A stretch of DNA of 64,000 nucleotides from Gammaproteobacteria bacterium (GCA_029862005.1 JAOTYD010000011.1:42983-106982), one strand, 5' to 3'. Positions 27,516 through 36,957 are shown, numbered from the stretch's first letter. The notes: generated by a model not told the origin, from the sequence alone. Translations and numbers: made by a program.

Positions 27516-28384
27516 TACGCGTCTTCCCCTTGTTGTCTCTCGATGGCCATTTCCAGCATGTCCAGAAAGTCGGTATCGTTTTCCACCTGGTCGACTTCCT
27601 CGGATGTCACTGTATACCCCAATTTTGCGATCGCATCGTAGCGTGGAAGACGCGAATGAAACAGGCGCGGGAAAACCCAGCGTGCAAACTCGTCGGGATC
27701 AATTTGTGCCACGTACTCGAGCCCGGTCTCCTGGTAGTAGAGCTGCAGATGCTCTTCCAGGAACTCCGGCCGATAGTACAACGGCTTGGGATCCGAAACC
27801 GCGCGCTCAATCAGCACTTTCTCCTGCGCGTCATTGGTGACCTGGATATATAGAATCAGGGTGTTATCCACCAGGATATCCATAACACCGGGCTCGTCGA
27901 GTTCACAGAGACTCCCACCAACGTCATTAACGAAATGCGGGTAACCGTAAATCTCCTGGGCTTTCTCGACAAAATGGGGGATATCGTACATCGCATCGAC
28001 CTCGGCCTGGCGATATATCGCCTGTCGTTCAATGAACTCACCCAGTTCTACCCCTCCCAGTTCAGGATTACCGAGCTTACCAACGAAACTCAGGACCGGG
28101 CCCAGATCGTTAACCCGGATATTGTTCTTGATGTAAATCCAGTCATTGCGCAAGAGCTCCTTGAGGAACGGGATCCTGATCGCCTGGTGCTTGATCATAT
28201 CGACAATATGCTCGTCGAGATAACGCGTACCGATACGGTAATCGCCAGAGTAATGGAACCAGTTACGGCCGCGCAGCTTGGCCGATAAATACGACTTGCC
28301 CACTCCGGACATACCGACCAGCGTTACCCTTTTATTTTCCCAGGCGCGGAATTCATCGATGTTGAACTTCAAAATTTGCTCCAC
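27515..28384 (-). CDS. P-loop ATPase/kinase-like protein coupled to metA
   Basis: A 289-residue soluble protein with a Walker A motif GMSGVGKS at 24-31, which follows the strand RVTLVG. I do not recognise the rest as a named family; it has no transmembrane segment and a long acidic C-terminus. The fold looks like a small kinase or ATPase (VMDILVDNTLILYIQV could be the second core strand). Its stop overlaps the metA start (TAATG), so the two proteins are made together and the product may link nucleotide state to methionine synthesis; this is inference. The start as drawn is a GTG at 28384. Confidence 0.75.
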   Translation of the reverse strand: MEQILKFNIDEFRAWENKRVTLVGMSGVGKSYLSAKLRGRNWFHYSGDYRIGTRYLDEHIVDMIKHQAIRIPFLKELLRNDWIYIKNNIRVNDLGPVLSFVGKLGNPELGGVELGEFIERQAIYRQAEVDAMYDIPHFVEKAQEIYGYPHFVNDVGGSLCELDEPGVMDILVDNTLILYIQVTNDAQEKVLIERAVSDPKPLYYRPEFLEEHLQLYYQETGLEYVAQIDPDEFARWVFPRLFHSRLPRYDAIAKLGYTVTSEEVDQVENDTDFLDMLEMAIERQQGEDA

Positions 28385-28496
28385 CAGGTTTTGCGCTCAG
28401 ATTATGCATCAAGCAGGGCCCTGGCGAAACCCGATTTATGCTTTACGCAAGCGTTGTACCGTCTATAATCCACAATCATTTTTTCCTGTAAGCAAC

Positions 28497-30107
28497 GTGG
28501 AACTCGAGTTCGACTACGTCATTATCGGAGCAGGTTCCGCAGGCTGTGTACTCGCCAATCGTCTCAGCGCGAATGGTAAAAATCGAGTGCTAGTACTCGA
28601 GGCCGGCGGCAGTGACAGGCGTTTCTGGATTCAGACACCGATCGGCTACGGCAAGACCTTCTACGACGAATCCGTCAACTGGAAATACACCACCGAACCT
28701 GAGCCCGGTATCAATAACCGACGCAGCTACTGGCCGCGTGGAAAAGTAGTCGGTGGCTCGAGCTCGATAAACGCCATGGTTTATATTCGCGGCAACCCAC
28801 AGGATTACGATGACTGGCTCGCGCTTGGCAATCCCGGATGGGGTTGGCAGGACGTTTTGCCCTATTTTATAAAATCCGAAACCAACTCGGACGGCGCTAA
28901 TCAGTACCGCGGCGACCGCGGGCCGCTTTACGTCAACAATGTCAGTTCACAGTATCACCCGCTGTGTAACGTTTTCCTCGAGGCCGCGCAACAACAGGGT
29001 TTCACCCTGAATCCTGATTTTAACGGTGAATCCCAGGAAGGCGTTGGTTTCTACCAGATCACGACCAGGGACGGGCGGCGGATGTCAGCGGCCAGGGCCT
29101 ACCTGCATCCGGCACTGAAGCGGGCCAATTGCGAGATTATTACGCGTGCCCAGGTCACGCGTATCCTGTTCGACGGCAAAGTGGCTAACGGCGTCAAGTT
29201 CGTTCATAACAACCAGACACGCCAGGTGAAAGCAAATTGCGAGGTCATCGTCAGCGCCGGTGCGATCAATTCACCACAGATTCTGCAGCTATCGGGTATT
29301 GGCGATCCCGATTTGCTCAAGCGATTCGGCATTTCGCCACGGGTGGCTTTGCCGGGGGTTGGGCGCAACCTGCAGGATCACCTGGACTACTGTATTTACT
29401 ATCGCTCTCGAGTACCAACGCTGAACAACCGGCTCTATCCCTGGTGGGGAAAAATGTTAGCCGGCCTGCGCTACCTGGTTTTCAGGAACGGGCTGTTGTC
29501 ATTAAGCGTCAACCAGTCGGGTGGATTCCTGCGCAGTCACCCATCACGCCCCCGGCCCAATATCCAGCTGTATTTCGCCGCGATTACCTACACCACATCA
29601 CCACCGGGCGAACGTCCGTTGATGCGACCGGATCCCTACCCCGGATTTTTAAACTCGATCGGACAACTGCGCCCGACCAGTCGCGGTTACCTGCAAATTG
29701 ATTCCCCTGACCCGTTTGCCCCGGTCAGGATTCAGCCGAATTACCTGTCGAGTGACGATGACGTAACGCAAATGCTCGAAGGCGCCCGCCTGCTGCGCCA
29801 CCTGGCAAGCGCACCCGCTTTGGCCGAAATTATCGACCATGAAATGAAACCCGGACCCTCCGTGCAAAGCGATGATGAGCTGATCGCCGATATTCGTCAG
29901 CGCGCCGACACGGTGTATCACCCCAGCTGTACCTGTATGATGGGCCCTGATCCAAAAACCGCCGTGGTTGATTCAAAATGCCGGGTTTACGGCGTGGATA
30001 GATTGCGCGTAGTCGATACTTCGGTCTTTCCGACGGTTACCTCCGGCAATACCAACGCCCCGACAATCATGGTAGCTGAAAAAGCCGCCGACCTGATACT
30101 CGCCTGA
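28497..30107 (+). CDS. GMC-family FAD oxidoreductase (choline/alcohol dehydrogenase type)
   Basis: A 536-residue flavoprotein. FDYVIIGAGSAGCVLANRL is the N-terminal FAD-binding motif; GKVVGGSSSINAMVYIRG is the GMC signature 1 region; the active-site His is in YHPSCTC and the second in-site residue is in SGNTNAP near the C-terminus. The family oxidises alcohols such as choline, glucose or aliphatic alcohols; BetA-like choline dehydrogenase is one option given the betaine genes around, but substrate is not visible. The start is taken as GTG 28497, directly before the FAD motif; the longer open frame overlaps the divergent P-loop gene and is unlikely to be coding. Confidence 0.88.
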   Translation: MELEFDYVIIGAGSAGCVLANRLSANGKNRVLVLEAGGSDRRFWIQTPIGYGKTFYDESVNWKYTTEPEPGINNRRSYWPRGKVVGGSSSINAMVYIRGNPQDYDDWLALGNPGWGWQDVLPYFIKSETNSDGANQYRGDRGPLYVNNVSSQYHPLCNVFLEAAQQQGFTLNPDFNGESQEGVGFYQITTRDGRRMSAARAYLHPALKRANCEIITRAQVTRILFDGKVANGVKFVHNNQTRQVKANCEVIVSAGAINSPQILQLSGIGDPDLLKRFGISPRVALPGVGRNLQDHLDYCIYYRSRVPTLNNRLYPWWGKMLAGLRYLVFRNGLLSLSVNQSGGFLRSHPSRPRPNIQLYFAAITYTTSPPGERPLMRPDPYPGFLNSIGQLRPTSRGYLQIDSPDPFAPVRIQPNYLSSDDDVTQMLEGARLLRHLASAPALAEIIDHEMKPGPSVQSDDELIADIRQRADTVYHPSCTCMMGPDPKTAVVDSKCRVYGVDRLRVVDTSVFPTVTSGNTNAPTIMVAEKAADLILA

Positions 30108-30186
30108 CAGGAGCATTTCCGTTTCAAGTAATCCAGTTTCATTAGAAATAAGACACATCGACAATCCTGCGCTCGGATTCAGTGCG

Positions 30187-31029
30187 ATGCTGCTCAGCAT
30201 ACTGCTGTTCTCACTCATGGATGCGAGTGTGAAATGGCTCGGGGCCAACTATCCGACAGCACAGATCATGTTTTTCCGCTGCAGCGTGGCCCTGGCCCCC
30301 GTACTTGTTATTATCCTGCTGCGCGGTGGCTCGAGCATTTTAAGAACACAACAGAAAAAACTGCACCTGCTGCGCAGCTTACTGGGTATCGGGGCGATGG
30401 GCTTTGCATTCTATGCATTTTCGCTGATGCCGTTGGCGGAAGCGATATCGATACTGCACACCGCACCGCTATTCATGACTGCTCTATCGGTCATCTTACT
30501 GCGTGAAACAGTTGGTATCCGTCGCTGGTCAGCAATCATCCTCGGATTTATCGGTATGTTAATGGTCGTGCGTCCTGGTGCCGATATGCTCGCGAGCGGC
30601 AGCCTTTTCATGCTAACTGCTGCATTTTTAATTGGCTGCACTACGATTATCATTCGTCATCTCGGCAAGATTGACGATCCTGTCTGTATCACCTTCTATT
30701 TTACCGTGACCGGGGTGCTGGTTAGTATTATCGGCATGCTTATCCAGGGCTGGCAGTCGCCTCCCCTGATGGATCTCACGCTATTCATTATGGTTGGATT
30801 ATTCGGAGGCATGGCTCAATACCTGATGAACCTGAGCTATCAACGACTCGCGGTTGGAATCGTGGCACCGCTAAAATACCTGTCGATTGTTTTTGGAGGC
30901 AGCATCGCCTTTCTGGTCTGGGGTGAAGTTCCCGACCTGCAAAGCGTACTCGGCATCAGTGTCATTATCGTAAGTGGACTCTATACCCTGCATCGCGAAT
31001 TGATCCGCGGTGCGAGGACGCATATATGA
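30187..31029 (+). CDS. EamA/DMT-family transporter (first of a pair)
   Basis: A multi-pass membrane protein of about 280 residues with two EamA repeats (about 1-130 and 140-280) and ten predicted helices. DMT-family carriers export or import amino acids, nucleobase-like or quaternary compounds; specificity is not visible. The ATG at 30187 opens inside the first helix. The frame continues upstream as SNPVSLEIRHIDNPALGF, and an AGGAG site at 30109-30113 points to a start near 30119-30123, where the in-frame codon is GTT. The true start may therefore use a rare codon, or a base is wrong here. Coupled by ATGA to the next gene. Confidence 0.82.
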   Translation: MLLSILLFSLMDASVKWLGANYPTAQIMFFRCSVALAPVLVIILLRGGSSILRTQQKKLHLLRSLLGIGAMGFAFYAFSLMPLAEAISILHTAPLFMTALSVILLRETVGIRRWSAIILGFIGMLMVVRPGADMLASGSLFMLTAAFLIGCTTIIIRHLGKIDDPVCITFYFTVTGVLVSIIGMLIQGWQSPPLMDLTLFIMVGLFGGMAQYLMNLSYQRLAVGIVAPLKYLSIVFGGSIAFLVWGEVPDLQSVLGISVIIVSGLYTLHRELIRGARTHI

Positions 31030-31925
31030 ACGATAATCATCAACCACGTGCCTATTTTTTCCTGCTGGTTGCGACCTTGTGCTGGGGTCTTAACGCAAAT
31101 TTTAGTCGGCTTGCAGTGGGTGAAATTTCACCGATGCAAATCGTCACTTTTCGCTGGCTGGGCGTGGTGCTGCTGATGTTGGTATTTGCCCGTGAAAATA
31201 TTATCCGCGACTGGCCTATGCTTCGGCGGCACCTGCCCTTTCTTGCGATTATGGGCGGCTTCGGTTTTACCGTGTTCAACGCATTGTTTTATGTGGCCGC
31301 GCATCACACCAGCGCAATCAACATAGGCATACTGCAGGGTGCGGTACCAATATTCGTGCTGCTCGGAGGTTTCCTGGCTTTCGGCCAACGGATTACGGCG
31401 TTGCAAAGCATAGGGGTCACGACAACCTTAATTGGCGTCGTAACAGTAGCTTCCGGAGGAAAATTGGTCGATCTGGCCGGCTTCACGATCAACCGGGGTG
31501 ATTTATTCATGCTGATCGCCTGCTTTATTTACGCCGCATATTCATTAGGCCTGAGCCGTGGGCCAAAGGTAAGTTCGCTGGGTCTTTTTTCGATCATGGC
31601 ATTCGTCGCCTGGCTGATTTCACTGCCTCTAATCCTGGTCGAAACCTACCTGCAGGGCTGGCAGACGCCATCCACGAAAGGCTGGATAATCGTTACCCTG
31701 ATCACGCTGCTGCCATCCCTGTTAGCTCAGCTGTTTTTTATTTTCGGGGTAAAACTAATTGGCCCTGCTAGAGCCGGCGCCTTCTACAACCTGGTGCCGG
31801 TTTTTGCATCGATCCTGGCGGTAGTAATCCTGAAGGAAGTGTTCGAACTTTACCATGCGATTTCACTGGGACTAGTACTTGGTGGCATCTGGCTGTCCGA
31901 AAGAGGCAAACCCAAGCAGGCCTGA
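31026..31925 (+). CDS. EamA/DMT-family transporter (second of a pair)
   Basis: A 299-residue protein with ten hydrophobic segments and two EamA repeats (first about 8-140, second about 150-290). It begins inside the stop of the previous transporter (ATGA at 31026-31029), so the two are made together and may form a heterodimer or export a shared substrate. The two proteins are clearly different from each other in sequence, so this is not a recent duplication. It ends immediately before the stop of the TauD-like gene on the other strand. Confidence 0.87.
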   Translation: MNDNHQPRAYFFLLVATLCWGLNANFSRLAVGEISPMQIVTFRWLGVVLLMLVFARENIIRDWPMLRRHLPFLAIMGGFGFTVFNALFYVAAHHTSAINIGILQGAVPIFVLLGGFLAFGQRITALQSIGVTTTLIGVVTVASGGKLVDLAGFTINRGDLFMLIACFIYAAYSLGLSRGPKVSSLGLFSIMAFVAWLISLPLILVETYLQGWQTPSTKGWIIVTLITLLPSLLAQLFFIFGVKLIGPARAGAFYNLVPVFASILAVVILKEVFELYHAISLGLVLGGIWLSERGKPKQA

Positions 31926-32786
31926 TCAATCCAGCGGCCTACCGCAATGATCATTGCCAGCGATTACCACCCGATGCATTAGGCGCCGATGACCGGCATA
32001 GTCATTCAGTGGATAGTGCATGGTGGCCGCATTGTCCCAGATCACAACGGTGCCGGGTCGCCACCGCAGGCGCATGATGAACTCGGGCTGGATGCAGTGT
32101 TGATAGAGGAATGACAGGATAGCGGCGCTTTCCGCATCGGTCAGGCCCAGGATCGACTCGGTAAACATCGGGTTTACATAGATCATTTTTTGCTTCGATT
32201 CGAAATGGGTCCTGACCACGGGTTGTACAATCTTGACCGCATTCTGGTGATCCTTGGCTAACGAGCCGTAACCCAGATCTTGCTCGCGGCCTGCCATGCT
32301 GCGACCGGTAAAACTATGCACCGCTTCCAGACTGTCGATAAACGACCGCATCGAATCGCTGAGCGCCTCGAACGCGGCGACCATGTTACAAAACAGGGTA
32401 TCGCCCAACTTCTCTGGAACCTCCACGGCGAGTAACATCGATGCCAGCGCTGGTACTTCCTGGTAACTGGTATCGGTATGCCAGGCGCCCGCGAAGTTGT
32501 GTAAATCTTCCGCTTCCTTACAAATTACCATGATTTCGGGGAACGCTTCGAGACTGCCAATAAATGGATGCTGCTTCAATCGTCCCAACTTGCGGCCAAA
32601 GCTGACCAGGGCCTGTGGTGAGAGTGGCTGATCATGGAAAACTACGACCTGATAACGCCACAGGTTCGCCTTTATCGTATCGATTGTTTCATCATCGAGT
32701 GGACTATCGAGAGCGATCCCGGAGATTTCAGCTCCCAGGCCTCCAATCATCGGTGTCACCGTTATTATTGGCAGAAAATTAATCAT
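31926..32786 (-). CDS. TauD/TfdA-family 2-oxoglutarate dioxygenase (first)
   Basis: A 286-residue Fe(II)/2-oxoglutarate dioxygenase. Iron ligands are H103 and D105 (WHTDTSY) and H257 (WDNAATMHY), with the 2-oxoglutarate-binding Arg in HRRLMHR (about 267-272). The family hydroxylates taurine, aryloxyacetates, betaine precursors and phosphonates; the closest substrate cannot be told from sequence. Its start overlaps the stop of the M29-like gene (TAATG), forming a coupled pair, and an AhpD-like gene precedes them. Confidence 0.87.
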   Translation of the reverse strand: MINFLPIITVTPMIGGLGAEISGIALDSPLDDETIDTIKANLWRYQVVVFHDQPLSPQALVSFGRKLGRLKQHPFIGSLEAFPEIMVICKEAEDLHNFAGAWHTDTSYQEVPALASMLLAVEVPEKLGDTLFCNMVAAFEALSDSMRSFIDSLEAVHSFTGRSMAGREQDLGYGSLAKDHQNAVKIVQPVVRTHFESKQKMIYVNPMFTESILGLTDAESAAILSFLYQHCIQPEFIMRLRWRPGTVVIWDNAATMHYPLNDYAGHRRLMHRVVIAGNDHCGRPLD

Positions 32787-33880
32787 TAAAACCCTGTTTG
32801 ATTACTGGGTTCAGCATAGATTTGTTCAAGTTCAGGCCATTTTTCAAGGCATTCAGCGGTTTCGCTAAAATCAAGTACCTGCAAGAGCCCATCTCGCCAC
32901 AGCGGTTTATTATCGAGCATAACGGTCGGATCTTTTATAATCCAGCATATTTCACCCGGTGCATAATTACCGCAGGTATGAAAGTGTAGAACTCTGGGGT
33001 GGTTGAACACGGTATTTGACCAGCGATCGGGATCTTCCGCAGCTGACTGGTCATAGGACAACCCGGGGTGCAGACCAGCATGCCAGGAGTGGACGACTTT
33101 GGCGTCGATGGCGAATTGCTCTGCGATATTTGCATAGTGCTGCTCGATAGCTGCTACCATCCCCGTTGGTCCTTCGAATTCGATGATCCGTCCTGCCTGA
33201 ATATTGGCAAAAACAGGAACATCTATCGCGAGATTTGGTGGTTGATAAACCCTCGAACCGGTTGGTGTCAGGTAACCGCTCAGTGCGACGCGACCTTTCG
33301 CGCTGGTCGCGTCAATAGGCGTCACTACCCCAAGGGGGAAGCGCAGCACTGAAACATCGGATAACGCAGTAGCTTCCGGTGGTCTATGACTATAGCTGCA
33401 CTCGGTACCCAGAGGACAGCTAATCTCGACCCGACGCGCACGGCGAATCAAAGCATCGAGCGATTGTTTCATCTCGAGTGTCGCTGCATAGGAAACCTGG
33501 CCGAATGCTGAACCCAGCATCGTCGGCGTCCGGATATAACACATGACGATTTTCTTGCCTGGTACCGGGATCGCGAAGCGATCCTGATCTCCGATACGAG
33601 CTAAAAACAAAGTACAGTCATGGTGCCGCATCGCGGCGGCGACCTCGGAATTACGTATATTTTGGGGCGCAGCTACTTCGAGATGCTCGACTTTTATGCC
33701 CAAAGCAATGGCGGCCCGGGTAATCAGATCGTTGACCGCGGCATCGTACCAGCCCAATCTCGGGTCTTCCCGGACGATAAGCAACGAATCCCCCGCGTTT
33801 AGTTCGGCACAGTTCAACAAAAGGTTGTCTGCTGCCCTAACCGGATTCGACTCGTCGGGCATTCTAGTTCCAGGGCACAT
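32786..33880 (-). CDS. M29 aminopeptidase/NicX-like metal enzyme
   Basis: A 364-residue protein of the thermophilic aminopeptidase M29 fold, a family that also contains the ring-cleaving 2,5-dihydroxypyridine dioxygenase NicX. The C-terminal half has WHAGLHPG and, about 30-40 residues later, HFHTCG, which are the likely metal-binding pieces; a conserved Glu-rich helix common to true M29 peptidases is not obvious to me. A dioxygenase or hydrolase of a small ring or amide is as plausible as a peptidase. It is coupled by TAATG to the TauD-like dioxygenase, which favours a shared catabolic step. The start at 33880 or at an internal ATG, 33862, is undecided. Confidence 0.65.
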   Translation of the reverse strand: MCPGTRMPDESNPVRAADNLLLNCAELNAGDSLLIVREDPRLGWYDAAVNDLITRAAIALGIKVEHLEVAAPQNIRNSEVAAAMRHHDCTLFLARIGDQDRFAIPVPGKKIVMCYIRTPTMLGSAFGQVSYAATLEMKQSLDALIRRARRVEISCPLGTECSYSHRPPEATALSDVSVLRFPLGVVTPIDATSAKGRVALSGYLTPTGSRVYQPPNLAIDVPVFANIQAGRIIEFEGPTGMVAAIEQHYANIAEQFAIDAKVVHSWHAGLHPGLSYDQSAAEDPDRWSNTVFNHPRVLHFHTCGNYAPGEICWIIKDPTVMLDNKPLWRDGLLQVLDFSETAECLEKWPELEQIYAEPSNQTGF

Positions 33881-33886
33881 TGCAGG

Positions 33887-34471
33887 TCAGGCGTTTAGGT
33901 TCGAGTAGTAGCCGACTATGTCGTTCTCCAGCGTTACGCCAAGTCCATTCAGACAACGATTGGCGTAGTTGAAGTAACATACGATCTGGTTAGCTTCCAG
34001 AATCTGGCCATCATCTAGCCCGGCGTCTCTCAGGGCCTTTACATCTGCCTCTTGCATATCGCCGGGGTTTAATGTGAGCTTTTCAGCATATTTCAACAGC
34101 GCGAATTCACGGCCTTCGAAAGCATCCTGTGGTCGACGTCGCTGGAGTGCACGTTCAATCACATCGGCCCTTTCATCTTCGTCGATTAAGTGACGCGCAT
34201 TCGCCCAGTGATTTGCCAGCGAATAATCACACCGATTCAGAATTGAAACATAGGAGCTAATCGTTTCCTGTAACCACATCGGCAGCGTATTAGCGCCATC
34301 GTGCAGCGTCGCACGGTACAAAACAACATGTCCGCGCATCGTATTGGGCCGCAGTGAATGCACACGCATAACGTTATCCACGGTACCGTGCGGTGTCCGT
34401 GCAAGCTGCAAAGCGTCGAGCAAATCGGGATCTGCTTGTTCATCCGAAATCATTTTTATCCAGGCGCCCAT
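33887..34471 (-). CDS. AhpD-like/carboxymuconolactone decarboxylase-family protein
   Basis: A 194-residue helical protein of the peroxidase-related AhpD group. The active-site helix is ILNRCDYSLANHW with C81 and H88 where AhpD has Cys-x-x-Cys and His, but the second cysteine is replaced by S84. A single cysteine is common in this uncharacterised subgroup. It could reduce a peroxide by-product or act on a lactone. It is the first gene of a three-gene cluster on the minus strand (then M29-like and TauD-like), with 6 nt to the next ORF and GGTAGGAT before the ATG. Confidence 0.78.
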   Translation of the reverse strand: MGAWIKMISDEQADPDLLDALQLARTPHGTVDNVMRVHSLRPNTMRGHVVLYRATLHDGANTLPMWLQETISSYVSILNRCDYSLANHWANARHLIDEDERADVIERALQRRRPQDAFEGREFALLKYAEKLTLNPGDMQEADVKALRDAGLDDGQILEANQIVCYFNYANRCLNGLGVTLENDIVGYYSNLNA

Positions 34472-34648
34472 ATCCTACCCCGCTGATGGTTACAAGTTAA
34501 CTGTCGTGATTATCATAATTGAATCATGAGCTGTAGTATTGTGCAAAGAAACGACAGGTCGATAAACTCGACGCCAGGCGAAATGTAGACTGGCACTCTA
34601 TCGTTGACAGATAACCGCTGCTGCGTACTTGGGTAGAAACAGGCAATC

Positions 34649-35593
34649 ATGAGTTTTCAAACACTTAGAATTACGAGCACGTTTGGCCTCGAAATCAGCG
34701 GCCTGAGACTTGATATCGATATTAGCGATGCAGACTTCTCCAGTTTGATCGAACTATATTATCGGCATTCGATGCTGCTGTTTCGCAATCAGGACCTGCC
34801 GCCCCAGGCTCAGGCGTCGCTCGCACACCGATTCGGAAAACCGAAAATAGAGACTCGTAAGCAGTTTAATTTTCAAGAACACCCCGAAGTCTCGACGATT
34901 GGCAACATCAAAAATAAATCAGGCAAATTGCTATCGTTCTTCGTACGGGGCGGTTTCGGTTGGCATACCGATGGTACTGCGGCCTGCCATGTGGATGCCG
35001 CGACCTTTCTCTATGCCGTCGAAGTTCCCCGCGACGGTGGCGACACCCTGTTTTTGAGCACTGCCGACGCGTACGACAGAGTGCCCGGTAGACTGAAAAT
35101 GGCACTCGAAAACGTTAGCTTTCTGAGCAGCTTTCACGCGCACAACGATCCCCTGTACGAATCCGATCCCGATTCGTTTATTGCGCTAACCCCGTACGAG
35201 CGCGATGCGCTTCCGCCGGTGTGGCACAAGGTAATCCAGACCCACCCGGTGACCGACAGAAAACTGTTTTATCTGAGCCTGGAGCCTCTCGATTTCAACG
35301 GGATTGACAGAGCTACTGGCAAGCGCCTGCTTGAGGAAGTGCTGGAAATTGCGTCGACGCCGGATTTCGTTTACCGCCACCGCTGGCAACCAGGGGACCT
35401 GATTATCTGGGATAACCACGCGATGCTGCACAGCGGTACGCCGACGCTGACCTACGAAGACGATCACCGCTTAATGCATCGCTCCTTTGTCTATACTCTG
35501 CCCACCGAGCGTCCGTTGCCCAACCACGACGAAGTGAGCCAAATTTTTATGCCCGATGAAAAGTCGATCCAACTGGCTGATTTTGAAACTTAG
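34649..35593 (+). CDS. TauD/TfdA-family 2-oxoglutarate dioxygenase (second)
   Basis: A 314-residue dioxygenase. Iron ligands H106 and D108 (WHTDGTA) and H261 (WDNHAMLH), with the Arg of HRLMHRS for 2-oxoglutarate. It is divergent from the AhpD/M29/TauD cluster (177-nt gap) and about 100 nt upstream of soxB, so it may belong with the sarcosine oxidase operon, though its own hairpin follows the stop. It is not a close copy of the TauD-like protein at 31926 and probably has a different substrate. Confidence 0.87.
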   Translation: MSFQTLRITSTFGLEISGLRLDIDISDADFSSLIELYYRHSMLLFRNQDLPPQAQASLAHRFGKPKIETRKQFNFQEHPEVSTIGNIKNKSGKLLSFFVRGGFGWHTDGTAACHVDAATFLYAVEVPRDGGDTLFLSTADAYDRVPGRLKMALENVSFLSSFHAHNDPLYESDPDSFIALTPYERDALPPVWHKVIQTHPVTDRKLFYLSLEPLDFNGIDRATGKRLLEEVLEIASTPDFVYRHRWQPGDLIIWDNHAMLHSGTPTLTYEDDHRLMHRSFVYTLPTERPLPNHDEVSQIFMPDEKSIQLADFET

Positions 35594-35600
35594 CGGCGAG

Positions 35601-35619
35601 TCGGCAACATATCTGCCGA
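35601..35619 (+). terminator. Weak hairpin after the second TauD-like gene
   Basis: TCGGCA (35601-35606) pairs with TGCCGA (35614-35619) around a 7-base loop, followed by ATTAAAAC rather than a T-run. The next ~70 bases to the soxB start are very A+T rich and probably hold its promoter; no clean -35/-10 pair stands out. Confidence 0.3.
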
Positions 35620-35691
35620 ATTAAAACATAATATAGAATTATATAAGTTCTTGTTTTATATCTTTAGCATTAAGTTTTAAACTACTACACC

Positions 35692-36945
35692 ATGCAACGT
35701 TATTCCCTCTTCAGCCTGGCGCGGAACGCGTTCAGCGAACATCGCGACTGGTCCAGGATCTGGCGTAGTCCGCCTTTGAAACAGCGCTACGATGTCATCA
35801 TCATCGGTGCCGGCGGCCACGGCCTCGCCACCGCATATTATCTGGCGAAAAACCATGGCATCACCAATGTCGCGGTCATCGAGCGCGGCTGGCTGGGCGG
35901 CGGCAATATTGCACGCAACACGGTGACAATTCGCTCGAATTACATGCGCGACGAAAGCATCCCGTTTTTCGTCAAATCGGTCGCACTCTACGAAGGCCTG
36001 ACCAGCGAACTCAATTACAACCTGATGTACTCGAATCGCAGCATGATCGACGTGGTGCAAACCTACCCCAAGCTGCGCGAAATCAAACGCCGCATGTTTA
36101 ATGGTGATCTCTACGGTTCCACCTACGACCGAATCAGCGTGGATGAACTCCGCCGGCGCATACCACCTTTGACCGGTGGCGGGCCCGATTCGAGGCTGCC
36201 GATTATCGCTGGCATGGTACACAGCCAGGCTGCGGTTTGCCGACATGATGCCGTGGCCTGGAGCTATGCGCGTGCCGCCGACGATCGCGGCGTCGAAATC
36301 CATCAAAACACCGAGGTCACCCGGTTGCTGCGGGATGGCCCCAACGGTGAAATATCCGGAGTCGAAACCAACCAGGGCAAAATTTACGCCGACAAGGTCG
36401 CCGTGGTCGTTTCCGGCCATACCACGTCGATCACCGATACGATCGGACTCAAGCTGCCACTCAAATCGTTTAACCTGACCGCGTTCGTATCCGAGCCGGT
36501 TAAACCCCTGATCGATGTCGTCGTCAACTGCCCCGACATCGGAGTTTACTTAAGCCAGTCTGACAAGGGCGAACTGGTAATCGGTGGCGCACCCGACCCC
36601 GGGCAATCGTTTTGCCGCGATATCAAGCAAAATGTGTTTGAAGACGCGGTCGTTTCGATGCTCGAATTATTTCCGTCGTTCAAACGCCTCAAGCTGATGC
36701 GCCAGTGGGGCGGCACGCTCGATATCGCACACGACGCTTCTCCAATCGTCAGCAAAACCGACGTTCCCGGGCTGTTCGTTTCGGCCGGCTGGTGGGGCGG
36801 CTTCAAAGCCGTGCCCGCGGGTGGTTACACGCTCGCGCATCTGATCGCAACTAACCAGCCTCACGCTTTGATCGCGCCGTTCTCGCTGGCGCGCTTTCGC
36901 CGGCTCGACTTCATCCTCGAAGCCGGCACCACTACGGCAACATAA
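35692..36945 (+). CDS. soxB: Sarcosine oxidase beta subunit
   Basis: A 417-residue flavoprotein of the heterotetrameric sarcosine oxidase. It opens with a short segment and then DVIIIGAGGHGLATAYYLAK, the FAD site, and later WGGTLDIAHDASPIV, typical of the beta subunit, which also carries the covalent flavin. It is first in the standard order beta, delta, alpha, gamma; delta begins 12 nt after its stop. The complex oxidises sarcosine to glycine and, with tetrahydrofolate, methylene-THF and hydrogen peroxide. Confidence 0.93.
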   Translation: MQRYSLFSLARNAFSEHRDWSRIWRSPPLKQRYDVIIIGAGGHGLATAYYLAKNHGITNVAVIERGWLGGGNIARNTVTIRSNYMRDESIPFFVKSVALYEGLTSELNYNLMYSNRSMIDVVQTYPKLREIKRRMFNGDLYGSTYDRISVDELRRRIPPLTGGGPDSRLPIIAGMVHSQAAVCRHDAVAWSYARAADDRGVEIHQNTEVTRLLRDGPNGEISGVETNQGKIYADKVAVVVSGHTTSITDTIGLKLPLKSFNLTAFVSEPVKPLIDVVVNCPDIGVYLSQSDKGELVIGGAPDPGQSFCRDIKQNVFEDAVVSMLELFPSFKRLKLMRQWGGTLDIAHDASPIVSKTDVPGLFVSAGWWGGFKAVPAGGYTLAHLIATNQPHALIAPFSLARFRRLDFILEAGTTTAT

Positions 36946-36957
36946 AATGGTGACGGC

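Noticed and set aside
28278..28496. N-terminal extension of the GMC oxidoreductase frame
   Set aside because: It overlaps the divergent P-loop gene start and adds residues unlike the family; the FAD motif begins right after GTG 28497.
35677..36420. Long open frame on the minus strand across soxB (247 residues)
   Set aside because: It is antisense to a clear soxB coding frame in a G+C-biased region; no recognised domain, no ribosome site, so a shadow frame.
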